In this document: positions 40,735-48,636 of the stretch, one piece after another
Numbering within the stretch: the first letter of the stretch is position 1
Layout: each line of letters begins with the position of its first letter
Source of the DNA: an uncultured Acetatifactor sp.
GTDB taxonomy: Bacteria > Bacillota > Clostridia > Lachnospirales > Lachnospiraceae
Assembly: GCA_910577235.1 (NCBI GenBank)
Contig: CAJTMX010000012.1
Location: 1-64,000, forward strand
Direction: 5' to 3'
Length of the DNA stretch: 64,000 nt
The notes under the pieces: generated by a model
What the model was told of the DNA's origin: nothing
Seen by the model: the letters and a program-made list of their open reading frames with translations, nothing else
The model's database searches: none
Translations under genes and position numbers: made by a program

Positions 40735-41000
40735 AAAAAACCGCCCCTGACAGATATTCTCTGTCAAGGACGGGTTAAAAGACATTCTCCCGCGGTGCCA
40801 CCTTGATTCATGCCATGACGGCATGCTCTTTTCAGGATACCAACATATCCCTTGCAACTGACGTATGCGCACGTCATGAAATACTCGGCCCGAAGAGCCT
40901 TTCCTCATGCCCTCAGTGGTCCATTTAACAGCCTGCATTTCCGACCTTTCTCAGCACCCGGTCTCTCTGTAAGCGCATCTACTGTTTTTATCTCCACTTC
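40735..41000 (-). promoter_or_regulatory. T-box riboswitch, tryptophan-specific
   Basis: Read on the minus strand, stem I contains AGAGAG and the specifier loop TTAAATGGACC with codon UGG (plus-strand positions 40921-40923). The antiterminator holds the T-box AAGGTGGCACCGCGGG (40789-40804). Its UGGC bulge fits a tRNA acceptor end with discriminator G, as in tRNA-Trp. The terminator pairs 40761-40773 with 40741-40753, then runs into TTTTTT (40735-40740). Uncharged tRNA-Trp would stabilise the antiterminator and switch on trpBA. The promoter lies upstream, near 41050-41130, but I cannot place it securely. Confidence 0.93.
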
Positions 41001-41031
41001 AACGGTTTGTGTTCCGCTATTTAATTTTTAC

Positions 41032-41055
41032 TCCCTTTTCGGAAAAGTGTTCCCA
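41032..41055. repeat. dispersed TTTTCGGAAAA repeat
   Basis: TCCCTTTTCGGAAAAGTGT (41032-41050) occurs identically at 55584-55602. Both copies are followed by a base, then CCCA, a base and TGC; part of it (GAAAAGTGTTCCCA) is also at 1674-1687. The core TTTTC-G-GAAAA is an interrupted palindrome. Two copies sit in the 5' regions of minus-strand genes, so it may be a shared operator or a small mobile repeat. Confidence 0.6.
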
Positions 41056-41145
41056 GTGCGTAAATCTCCCTTTATAAAATATATTTCTGTACAAATCACA
41101 TAATCTGCAACAGCTTAAGAGGTCTATAACCTGGGATTTTGTCGT

Positions 41146-41748
41146 CTAACAAAAATTTCTATCAAACTCTATTACAGCTTCACGGTTAAGCGTGTCATTA
41201 TAGACATCCGACTCAAAAAACTTTCCACCACAAGCATTCTTTAGATATCCTTCTTGTAATTCCATGGCCATAAAGGAAGGGTAATTATAGCCTTCAGCAT
41301 CGGATATGCCATAAACAACTGCCTCTTTAAAACCAAATTGTGGATAGTATTCCGGCCTTCCAAAAAATAGAATAGCACCGTAGCCAAGCTTTTGGGCTTT
41401 CTCTATCATTGTACGAATGAGGGCTTGACCAATGCCTTGACGCTGATATTCAGGGAGTACGCTCAAAGGACCAAAATTAAGGACAGGAAACATACAACTT
41501 TCCTTTTTAACAACCGCATTACTGCAAATAATATGTCCGACTATCGTTCCGTTTTTTAGCTGAGCAACTAAACTCAATTCATTAATGCCATCACGGTGCC
41601 TTAACTCATGAACCATCCAATGTTCATAAGGACAGCCAATTTCACCACGCTGTATTCTCTCGGGATAATTAAATGCTGCTCTTGTTATTTCTTCAACTTT
41701 TCGGTAATCCTTTTCTTCTTCCTGCCTAACTATAGTATGTTCTATCAA
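41146..41748 (-). CDS. GNAT family N-acetyltransferase
   Basis: A 200-residue acetyltransferase. FPVLNFGPLSVLPEYQRQGIGQALIRTMIEKAQKLG is motif A with the QRxGxG acetyl-CoA loop, then GAILFFGRPEYYPQFGFKEA. It resembles the YhbS-like group acting on small molecules, but the substrate is unknown. I start at TTG (41748) because GGAGG stands seven bases upstream; no ATG nearby has a site. The gene is clearly more AT-rich than trpB or ackA, hinting at acquisition by transfer. Confidence 0.82.
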   Translation of the reverse strand: MIEHTIVRQEEEKDYRKVEEITRAAFNYPERIQRGEIGCPYEHWMVHELRHRDGINELSLVAQLKNGTIVGHIICSNAVVKKESCMFPVLNFGPLSVLPEYQRQGIGQALIRTMIEKAQKLGYGAILFFGRPEYYPQFGFKEAVVYGISDAEGYNYPSFMAMELQEGYLKNACGGKFFESDVYNDTLNREAVIEFDRNFC

Positions 41749-41893
41749 TGAAATCCTCCATAAATTCCGGTTTATATATTTGATCATATAATCCTTATCT
41801 GCCAATGATAATGAATATTTATAAAACATTTCACAATAGGTACACCATTCCGAAAAGAGCGCTTTTTTATATTACTCCCTGCGTGAAAAAGTG

Positions 41894-42409
41894 TCAAGTA
41901 TTTTTTATCCTATCAAACAGTTCCTTGCCTTTAAAATCGTCATAACAAATCCACATGCTGTCGTTCTCGGTGACCCATGTACACGTCAGGATACACAAAT
42001 CATTTTTAACCGCCCATCTTTGCACGCCTGCGCCCAAACTATATATAAACTGCGCAAGAGACATAATGCCAGAGGGTATATATATTGTAACTGTTTCCAG
42101 AACTTCCGCATTATCCTCAAAGAGCAATGGAAACATTTTAACGGCAAAATCCATATCCGTCTTTAAAACGATATCATGTCTCTCATTACTAGTTTTTGAT
42201 GTCACAAACTGTAGCTCCGAGGATAGGATCATTTTATTTAACGCACTGTTTTCGCTGACATCATAAAGAGAAATGAAAAAAGCAGAAGGAATCAATTTTG
42301 CTAATTCCGCAAAAATATTTTCTGGTTTACATTTAACCTCGATCTCCCTTACTTTCTTACGTGCTTTCTCACATTCTCCTGAACCCTTTAGTTTTTTAGG
42401 TATCTTCAT
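41894..42409 (-). CDS. unrecognised 171-residue protein
   Basis: I do not recognise a family. The N-terminus is basic (KIPKKLKGSGECEKARKKVREIEVKCK). The rest is mixed alpha/beta with no membrane helix, and it ends SMWICYDDFKGKELFDRIKNT. Repeated Trp near the C-terminus (QRWAVKN, CTWVTEN, SMWICYDD) suggests a compact globular fold. AAGGAGG lies 13 bases upstream, a long spacing. It shares the AT-rich composition of the adjacent acetyltransferase gene. Confidence 0.6.
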   Translation of the reverse strand: MKIPKKLKGSGECEKARKKVREIEVKCKPENIFAELAKLIPSAFFISLYDVSENSALNKMILSSELQFVTSKTSNERHDIVLKTDMDFAVKMFPLLFEDNAEVLETVTIYIPSGIMSLAQFIYSLGAGVQRWAVKNDLCILTCTWVTENDSMWICYDDFKGKELFDRIKNT

Positions 42410-42420
42410 ACAATTCCAGT

Positions 42421-42619
42421 TGCCTCCTTAATACAGACGTCTGTTTTTTTACAAAGGTAATAAGTCCTAAAATAATACATCAACCCCAAATGTGGCATAA
42501 GGATTTCTATCATATTCCCGCCCTATTATCTTAAACGGCAGCACCAACTCCGGTTTGCCTGCAATACCGCCTATCGAATTAGAAAACAGTTTATGATACA
42601 CATATACATTCCGCAAAAT
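42421..42619 (-). pseudogene. possible 3' remnant of a lost gene
   Basis: Within this gap the minus strand has a 44-codon open frame (42467-42601, GTG start) ending GREYDRNPYATFGVDVLF. Its composition (KPELVLPFKIIGREYDRN) looks protein-like rather than random, but there is no ribosome binding site and a stop lies shortly upstream. I take it as a possible C-terminal fragment; I cannot name the family. Confidence 0.3.
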
Positions 42620-42660
42620 ACAAGAAAGGGATGTTCCTTATCAGACCTCCAGAACATCCC
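42620..42660 (-). terminator. terminator after ackA
   Basis: On the minus strand GGGATGTTC (42652-42660) pairs with GAACATCCC (42628-42636) around a 15-base loop and is followed by TTTCTTG. It lies 27 bases after the ackA stop. Confidence 0.75.
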
Positions 42661-42686
42661 CTCAAATTGCTTTCAATCCCAAATAC

Positions 42687-43880
42687 CTATACCAGCCGCA
42701 CCGTTTCTCTGGCAATGGCCAGCTCCTCGTTGGTAGGGATCACCATGACTTTGGTGCGGGAATCGGGAGTACTGATCACGATATCCTCTCCCCGTTTGCC
42801 GTTTGCCTCCTGATCCAGAGCCACGCCCAGATAACCCAAGTATTCACAGATCATGGTTCTCACCAAAGCGGCGTTCTCCCCCACTCCGGCTGTAAAGCAG
42901 ATCAGATCCACACCGTTCATCGCGGCGGTGTACGCTCCGATATATTTTGCCACACGGTAGGCAAAAGTTTTCATGGCACAGATCGCGTGGGCATCTCCAT
43001 TGTGATAGCCGTCCTCCAAATCCCTAAAATCCGAAGACAAATTATCGGAAAGTCCCAGCACGCCGGATTTCTTATTCAGAATACTCATGATCTCGTCTAT
43101 GCTCTTGTTCTCCTTATGCGCCAGAAACTCAATGATCGCCGGATCGATATCGCCGGATCTGGTTCCCATGATCAGTCCTTCAAGAGGAGTCAGACCCATG
43201 GAAGTATCCACACATTTGCCGTTCTTTACCGCCGATACGCTGGCACCGTTGCCCAGGTGACACACGATGGTCTTTAAGGATTCATAGGATATGCCCAATA
43301 CTTCAGCGGCGCGTTTCGACACATAAGAATGGCTGGTGCCGTGAAATCCGTAACGGCGAATCTTGTATTTCTCATAGTATTCCACAGGCAGGCCGTACAT
43401 ATATGCCTCAGGAGGCATAGTCTGATGAAAGGCGGTGTCAAACACAGCCACCATGGGAGTGCCGGGCATCAGTTTCCGGCAGGCGTTTATGCCGATCAGA
43501 TTGGCGGGATTGTGCAGAGGGGCCAGATCGTTGCATGCCTCGATGGCCTTCAGCACTTCATCGTCGATGATCACGGACCGGGCAAATTTCTCGCCGCCGT
43601 GTACCACCCGGTGTCCCACCGCGCCGATTTCCTCCAGGCTCTTTACCACGCCTGTCTTCTCCCCCGTAAGCGCCTCCAGTACCAGACGGATCGCCTCGGT
43701 GTGATCCGGCATGGGAGTCACCTTTGTCTCTTTCTCACCGCCCGCCGGGGTGTAGCTGATCTGGCTGCCTTCGATACCGATGCGCTCACACAGACCTTTG
43801 GCAATGCACTGCTCCGACTCGGAATTTATCAGCTGAAATTTCAGGGAAGAACTCCCGCAATTTATTACCAAAATATTCAT
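42687..43880 (-). CDS. ackA: acetate kinase
   Basis: AckA turns acetyl phosphate and ADP into acetate and ATP, a main energy-yielding step in fermenters. The 397-residue product shows MNILVINCGSSSLKFQL, VFDTAFHQTMPPEAYMY, RRYGFHGTSHSYVSKRA, CHLGNGASVSAV and FTAGVGENAALVR, the phosphate- and nucleotide-binding motifs of the family. Start 43880 matches the family start and follows AAGGA. It is cotranscribed with pta, although a large palindrome separates them. Confidence 0.98.
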   Translation of the reverse strand: MNILVINCGSSSLKFQLINSESEQCIAKGLCERIGIEGSQISYTPAGGEKETKVTPMPDHTEAIRLVLEALTGEKTGVVKSLEEIGAVGHRVVHGGEKFARSVIIDDEVLKAIEACNDLAPLHNPANLIGINACRKLMPGTPMVAVFDTAFHQTMPPEAYMYGLPVEYYEKYKIRRYGFHGTSHSYVSKRAAEVLGISYESLKTIVCHLGNGASVSAVKNGKCVDTSMGLTPLEGLIMGTRSGDIDPAIIEFLAHKENKSIDEIMSILNKKSGVLGLSDNLSSDFRDLEDGYHNGDAHAICAMKTFAYRVAKYIGAYTAAMNGVDLICFTAGVGENAALVRTMICEYLGYLGVALDQEANGKRGEDIVISTPDSRTKVMVIPTNEELAIARETVRLV

Positions 43881-43901
43881 GATTCCATATCCTTTCTTAT
43901 A

Positions 43902-44024
43902 TTGAGTTCCGTTTCCGACCGACCAGTACCATTCCTCTTGAAATAAATCCTGGCCTATAACGCGGCCATTATTTATTTCAGGCACTGGACGGTCGGATAC
44001 TGATTTGAGTTCCGTATCCGACCG
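43902..44024. repeat. large interrupted palindrome with flanking direct repeats between pta and ackA
   Basis: The outer arms TCCGACCGACCAGT (43914-43927) and ACTGGACGGTCGGA (43984-43997) pair with one mismatch. Inside, TGAAATAAAT (43939-43948) pairs perfectly with ATTTATTTCA (43971-43980), and GGCC pairs with GGCC. The 20-bp TTGAGTTCCGTWTCCGACCG (43902-43921) repeats at 44005-44024. The RNA would be a long hairpin between the two coding regions, likely affecting mRNA stability or ackA:pta ratio. It resembles a small non-coding repeat element. Confidence 0.75.
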
Positions 44025-44025
44025 G

Positions 44026-45027
44026 CTATACCAACTGTGCCTGCACCGCCGTCAGCGCTACCACGCCCACGATGTCCTGCCAGGAACAGCCTCTGGACAG
44101 ATCGTTTACCGGCTTGGCAATACCCTGCAACATGGGACCGTAGGCCTCCGCGCCTCCCAGTCTCTGCACCAGTTTGTAGCCGATGTTACCCGCGTCAAGA
44201 TTGGGGAAGATCAACACGTTGGCCCTGCCGCCCACAGAGCTGCCCGGCGCTTTGGATTTGGCCACGCCGGGTACCAAAGCGGCGTCCGTCTGCAATTCAC
44301 CGTCCAATGTCAGCTGAGGATATTGTTCATGGGCGATCCGGGTGGCCTCCACCACCTTGTCCACCAGCGCGTGTTTTGCGCTGCCCTTGGTGGAGTGGCT
44401 CAGCATGGCGATCACGGGTTTGGGACCCACCAGGCTCTTGAAACTTCTGGAGGAGGTCTCCGCGATAGCCGCCAGTTCCTCCGCCGTGGGGTCCTGGTTC
44501 AGACCGCAGTCCGCAAAGATAAATGTGCCGTTTTCCCCCTGCTCTTTGAACTGCGTATCCATCACAAAGAAGGCGGACACCAATTTCACCCCGGGAGCTG
44601 TCTTTAAGATCTGCAAGGCGGGACGCAGGGTGTCGGCTGTAGAATGACATGCCCCGGCTACCATGCCGTCCGCATGGTTGGCTTTTACCATAACAATACC
44701 GAAAGTAAGAGGATCTCCAAGCAGAATCTCTCTCGCCTTTTCCGGCGTCATGCCCTTGGATTTCCTGGTCTCATAGAGCAGGTTGACATACTCGTCCAGC
44801 TTTTCCGTATTCTTGGGATTGATCACTTTAACACCGGTCAGATCCACCTCCAACCACCCCGCGCCATCCATGATCTTTTCCTCGTCACCGATCATAATGA
44901 TGTTCGCAATACCTTCTTCCATAATCTTTGCCGCCGCTATAAGCGTTCTCTTGTCCGTGGTCTCCGGCAGTACAATGGTCTTTTTGTCGAGCCTGGCCCG
45001 GGCTTTGATCGTGTCAATATATGACAT
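44026..45027 (-). CDS. pta: phosphate acetyltransferase
   Basis: Pta makes acetyl phosphate from acetyl-CoA and phosphate for AckA. The 333-residue single-domain form has KTIVLPETTDKRTLIAAAKI, MVKANHADGMVAGACHSTADTLRPALQIL, AMLSHSTKGSAKH and LIFPNLDAGNIGYKLVQRLGGA. GAAGGAGAG precedes the start. Two promoter candidates and a cre site lie in the divergent region shared with tmcAL. Confidence 0.98.
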   Translation of the reverse strand: MSYIDTIKARARLDKKTIVLPETTDKRTLIAAAKIMEEGIANIIMIGDEEKIMDGAGWLEVDLTGVKVINPKNTEKLDEYVNLLYETRKSKGMTPEKAREILLGDPLTFGIVMVKANHADGMVAGACHSTADTLRPALQILKTAPGVKLVSAFFVMDTQFKEQGENGTFIFADCGLNQDPTAEELAAIAETSSRSFKSLVGPKPVIAMLSHSTKGSAKHALVDKVVEATRIAHEQYPQLTLDGELQTDAALVPGVAKSKAPGSSVGGRANVLIFPNLDAGNIGYKLVQRLGGAEAYGPMLQGIAKPVNDLSRGCSWQDIVGVVALTAVQAQLV

Positions 45028-45113
45028 ATTCTCTCCTTCCTGCGGAATTGCCGCAATCTTTTTATTTTTTTATACAAATTTCAAAAAACAGCTTAACAAA
45101 CATGCTTTTTTAT

Positions 45114-45142
45114 ATTATACTAGAGATAGAAAAATTTAACAA
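45114..45142 (-). promoter_or_regulatory. pta promoter, proximal
   Basis: On the minus strand TTGTTA (45137-45142), a 17-bp spacer and a consensus TATAAT (45114-45119), giving a leader of about 80 bases before pta. Confidence 0.78.
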
Positions 45143-45161
45143 GCGCTAATATGCGTTAAAT

Positions 45162-45190
45162 TGTATATTTTGAAATACAAAGCGTCGCAA
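45162..45190 (-). promoter_or_regulatory. pta promoter, distal candidate
   Basis: On the minus strand TTGCGA (45185-45190), a 17-bp spacer and TATACA (45162-45167). Its start point would place the cre site about 75 bases upstream, nearer to the spacing of known CcpA-activated promoters than the proximal promoter does. Confidence 0.5.
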
Positions 45191-45222
45191 TTAGATACAT
45201 AAAAACGTGATTCCTGTGTACA

Positions 45223-45236
45223 TGTAAACGCTTACA
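45223..45236. promoter_or_regulatory. cre site (CcpA operator) between pta and tmcAL
   Basis: TGTAAACGCTTACA fits the consensus TGWAANCGNTNWCA at every position and is nearly a perfect palindrome. In Bacillus, CcpA bound to cre activates pta and ackA when sugars are plentiful. Here it lies upstream of both pta promoter candidates and could act the same way. It could also influence tmcAL on the other side. Confidence 0.85.
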
Positions 45237-45326
45237 CGACCTGTTATTTTTTTCACATAGTCTCCTACACTTTGTTGACGTAATTTAGTTTACTTCTGTG
45301 AGCAAGCTTACGATTGCGGAAAGGAT

Positions 45327-46577
45327 ATGGAAAACACCATGAAGGTATGTGCTGTCATTGCGGAATATAATCCGTTTCATCTTGGCCATGCTTATCACTT
45401 ACAGCAGGCCCGGCTGCTTACAGACGCCGACTACATCATCGTTGTGATGAGCGGTAACTTTGTGCAGCGCGGAGACCCGGCGCTTATCGATAAATATGCG
45501 CGCGCCAGGACCGCCCTCTCCTGCGGTGCCGATCTGGTGCTGGAACTTCCCGCCTGCTTTTCCACGGGCAGCGCGGAATATTTCGCACGGGGGGCCATAT
45601 CCATGTTGGATCATCTGGGCATGGTGGATTTTCTGTGCTTTGGCAGCGAGTGTTCGGATATCCAGTTTTTATCCCAATTCGCGGATATTTTTTTACAGGA
45701 GCCGGAGCCCTACAAAAAGGTTCTGCTGGAAAAACTCAAGCTGGGATATTCCTACCCCACGGCCCGTTCCAACGCGTTGATAATCGCCTATCCCAAACTG
45801 GCCGCGGACATATCCGTGATTTCCAGCCCCAACAATATACTGGGAATCGAATATATCAAAGCGCTGCACAGACGCCGCAGCCTGATCCATCCTGTCAATC
45901 TCCGCCGTATCGGCTCCGACTACAGGGACAAACGTCTGGGGACATTCCAGAGTTCAGCCAGAGCCCTGCGTCAGGCCATATACAGCGGCCGCAGCATAGA
46001 GGAACTGTGTTCACAGCTGCCGGAGGAATCTTATCATATATTGACAGAATATTTTGAACGGGAAAAGCCCCTGTTTCAGGATGACTTTTCCACTTTGCTG
46101 CATTATAAGCTGCTGTCGGAGCAGGCCAAGGGTTATACCGACTATCTGGATATCTCGCCGGATCTGTCAGATAAGATCCGCAAATATGTGTATCAGTACA
46201 CCACTTTCAGTGAATTTTGCGATCTGCTGAAATCAAAAGATATGACCTATACCCGTATCAGCCGCTGTCTGATGCATATTCTTTTGAACATAACCAAGGA
46301 CAATATGCAGTTCTACATAGACAATCAGGATTCCGTATCCTACGCCCGGCTGTTGGGATTCCGGGAGGACGCCAAGCCTCTGTTGACTTCCATTGCCGCC
46401 AATGCCTCCATCCCGCTGATCACCAAGATGGCTGACGCGGACAAACTGCTGACATTGGGCGGGCATCATATGTTCCAGCAGGAGGTACAGATCACCGATA
46501 TCTACAGCAGCATCCAGGCCTCAAAATCGGGGCATAAGATGTACCACGAATATACCAGACCCATGATCATTGTATAA
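45327..46577 (+). CDS. tmcAL: tRNA(Met) cytidine acetate ligase TmcAL (YlbM)
   Basis: TmcAL uses acetate and ATP to make N4-acetylcytidine at the wobble base of elongator tRNA-Met. The nucleotidyltransferase HxGH motif (NPFHLGHAYHL) is near the start, followed by VVMSGNFVQRGDPALIDKYARA and SPNNILGIEYIKAL. The 416-residue length is normal. Two starts are possible, 45327 and 45339 (MKVCAVIAEYNPFH); AAAGGA is very close to the first and rather far from the second. It needs acetate, and diverges from the acetate-producing pta-ackA operon. Terminator at 46595-46641. Confidence 0.93.
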   Translation: MENTMKVCAVIAEYNPFHLGHAYHLQQARLLTDADYIIVVMSGNFVQRGDPALIDKYARARTALSCGADLVLELPACFSTGSAEYFARGAISMLDHLGMVDFLCFGSECSDIQFLSQFADIFLQEPEPYKKVLLEKLKLGYSYPTARSNALIIAYPKLAADISVISSPNNILGIEYIKALHRRRSLIHPVNLRRIGSDYRDKRLGTFQSSARALRQAIYSGRSIEELCSQLPEESYHILTEYFEREKPLFQDDFSTLLHYKLLSEQAKGYTDYLDISPDLSDKIRKYVYQYTTFSEFCDLLKSKDMTYTRISRCLMHILLNITKDNMQFYIDNQDSVSYARLLGFREDAKPLLTSIAANASIPLITKMADADKLLTLGGHHMFQQEVQITDIYSSIQASKSGHKMYHEYTRPMIIV

Positions 46578-46594
46578 TGAAGTATATATATGAG

Positions 46595-46641
46595 AAAGCC
46601 GGACAGAGCTTGATATGATATCATCTTCTATCCGGCTTTTT
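46595..46641. terminator. terminator after tmcAL
   Basis: AAAGCCGGA (46595-46603) pairs perfectly with TCCGGCTTT (46631-46639), followed by TTTT on the plus strand. The long loop contains GATATGATATC. It may also stop minus-strand transcripts leaving the PFL-family gene. Confidence 0.82.
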
Positions 46642-46713
46642 ACCACAAGTAATGAAACAAGTACTTTCATTTGTAGACCAAATCATGCATTTGCAACGCG
46701 AATATTGACACCG

Positions 46714-48078
46714 TCAATTCTTGAAACTATGAATCGGCGCAGGAATGCGCCCTCCCCGATTCACAAAATCATCGCAGGAAAAGGGATTTACCGGCATGAT
46801 GGGAGCATAGCCCAGCAGGCCGCCAAATTCCACGGTCTCTCCCACTCCCTTGCCGATAACGGGAATGACCCTGACCGCCGTTGTCTTCTGATTGACCATA
46901 CCGATGGCCATCTCATCCGCTATGATGCCTGAGATCGTGGTGGCTTTCGTGTCTCCGGGAATGGCGATCATATCCAGTCCCACCGAGCAGACACAGGTCA
47001 TGGCCTCCAGTTTTTCCAGCGTCAATGCTCCCGCCGTCACCGCATCGATCATACCCTGGTCTTCGCTCACCGGAATAAACGCTCCGCTTAAGCCCCCCAC
47101 ATAGGAGGAAGCCATGACGCCGCCTTTTTTCACCTGGTCATTGAGCAGTGCCAGAGCTGCGGTAGTGCCCGGTGCCCCCGCATACTCCAGACCGATCTCG
47201 CACAGGATATCCGCCACGCTGTCCCCGATGGCCGGGGTAGGAGCCAGGGACAGGTCCACAATGCCAAAGGGAACCCCCAGTCTCTGGGAGGCTTCTCTCG
47301 CCACCAGCTGACCCACTCTTGTAACCTTGAACGCCGTCTTTTTGATAGTCTCACACAGTACTTCAAAATTCTCGCCCCGCACTTTTTCCAGAGCTGTCTT
47401 AACCACACCGGGGCCGCTGACGCCTACGTTAATAATGCGGTCCGCCTCCGTAACGCCATGAAAAGCCCCCGCCATAAAGGGGTTGTCATCCGGCGCGTTA
47501 CAGAAAACTACCAGCTTGGCGCATCCCAGAGAATCCTGTTCCCGTGTACGCTCCGCCGTCTCCCGGATGACCTCGCCCATCAGCTTTACTGCGTCCATAT
47601 TGATTCCCGTCTTGGTGGAACCCAAGTTCACGGAACTGCACACCCTTTCCGTGACAGACAGGGCCTGGGGAATGGAGCGGATCAGCAGTTCTTCCGCCGG
47701 AGTCATACCTTTGCTTACCAGCGCGGAATAGCCGCCTATAAAATTCACGCCCACCTCGTGAGCCACCTTATCCAAAGTATTGGCTATGCCCGCAAAGTCT
47801 TCGGGAGTCTTGCATGCCGCAGCCCCCACCAGGGCGATGGGTGTCACAGAAATTCTCTTGTTCACAATGGGGATACCGTATTCTCTGGATATCTGTTCCC
47901 CCGTTTTTACCAGATCTTTGGCAGACTCATATATCTTTTGGTAAATCTTCTCGTTCAGCCGTTTCAGATCCGAGTCCATGCAGTCCAGCAGACTGATGCC
48001 CATGGTTATGGTGCGCACGTCCAGATTTTCCTTTTCGATCATTTCATTGGTCTCTGCCACTTCATATATGTTTATCAT
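46714..48078 (-). CDS. PFL family protein (UPF0210/DUF711)
   Basis: A 454-residue member of a family with a pyruvate-formate-lyase-like barrel but no known reaction. Diagnostic stretches are DVRTITMGISLLDCMD, GVNFIGGYSALVSKGMTPAE, TERVCSSVNLGSTKTGINMDAV and AIGDSVADILCEIGLEYAGAPGTTAALALLNDQVKKGG. Start 48078 follows AGAGG. It forms a constant pair with the upstream ACT-domain gene, which may regulate it by binding an amino acid. No glycyl-radical motif is evident. Confidence 0.88.
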   Translation of the reverse strand: MINIYEVAETNEMIEKENLDVRTITMGISLLDCMDSDLKRLNEKIYQKIYESAKDLVKTGEQISREYGIPIVNKRISVTPIALVGAAACKTPEDFAGIANTLDKVAHEVGVNFIGGYSALVSKGMTPAEELLIRSIPQALSVTERVCSSVNLGSTKTGINMDAVKLMGEVIRETAERTREQDSLGCAKLVVFCNAPDDNPFMAGAFHGVTEADRIINVGVSGPGVVKTALEKVRGENFEVLCETIKKTAFKVTRVGQLVAREASQRLGVPFGIVDLSLAPTPAIGDSVADILCEIGLEYAGAPGTTAALALLNDQVKKGGVMASSYVGGLSGAFIPVSEDQGMIDAVTAGALTLEKLEAMTCVCSVGLDMIAIPGDTKATTISGIIADEMAIGMVNQKTTAVRVIPVIGKGVGETVEFGGLLGYAPIMPVNPFSCDDFVNRGGRIPAPIHSFKN

Positions 48079-48160
48079 CTTTCCTCTTTCCTGCATAGCC
48101 GTAAATTGCTCTGGGCTAAAATCCGGCTATTCCCGCAATAACATTTGATCCCATAGTTTC

Positions 48161-48433
48161 CTAGATTCTGTGCATCTGATCGAATATCTCTTCCTTCTGG
48201 CATTTTACCGCCACTCCGATATCCCCGCCCAATCTCTCCAGAGCGTCCACCATGTCCCCATACTGGCTGGTCATATTGCTGATATCCACGATCATCATCA
48301 TATTAAAGTATCCCTGTACGATGGTCTGGGAGATATCCAGTATATTCACCCTGCTTTCCGCCAGATAAGTACATACTCTTGCTATAATGCCTACCGTGTC
48401 CTTGCCTACCACTGTAATGATTGCCTTTTTCAT
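48161..48433 (-). CDS. ACT domain protein (UPF0237)
   Basis: A 90-residue single ACT domain (AIITVVGKDTVGIIARVCTYLAESRVNILDISQTIVQGYF), the fold that binds amino acids in regulated enzymes. Start 48433 follows AGAGGAAAA. It is always found upstream of the PFL/UPF0210 gene in Firmicutes, so a ligand-sensing partnership is likely though unproved. Promoter at 48496-48524. Confidence 0.9.
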   Translation of the reverse strand: MKKAIITVVGKDTVGIIARVCTYLAESRVNILDISQTIVQGYFNMMMIVDISNMTSQYGDMVDALERLGGDIGVAVKCQKEEIFDQMHRI

Positions 48434-48495
48434 ATTTTCCTCTTTCCCGCCCTCCAAAATTAAAGGCGTTCGTTAGATGCGCATCAACTGAATAA

Positions 48496-48524
48496 ATTAT
48501 ATATCCTTTGCTCCATATCGTCAA
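48496..48524 (-). promoter_or_regulatory. promoter of the ACT-PFL operon
   Basis: On the minus strand TTGACG (48519-48524), a 17-bp spacer and a consensus TATAAT (48496-48501) stand about 60 bases upstream of the ACT gene. Confidence 0.85.
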
Positions 48525-48540
48525 CACCCTGCCAAGCCCA

Positions 48541-48569
48541 CAAAAAAGAAAGCGGCTCGCCGCTTTTTT
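48541..48569. terminator. terminator after the WalJ-like gene
   Basis: AAAGCGG (48549-48555) and CCGCTTT (48560-48566) with a four-base loop, T-runs on both strands. On the minus strand it lies about 70 bases after the hydrolase stop and just before the ACT-PFL promoter. Confidence 0.82.
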
Positions 48570-48636
48570 GACTCAGTTCCACCCCGGCAGGCTGTAGTCT
48601 GGCCGCATGTTGTTCCCGGGAAAATAACCGGGCCTG

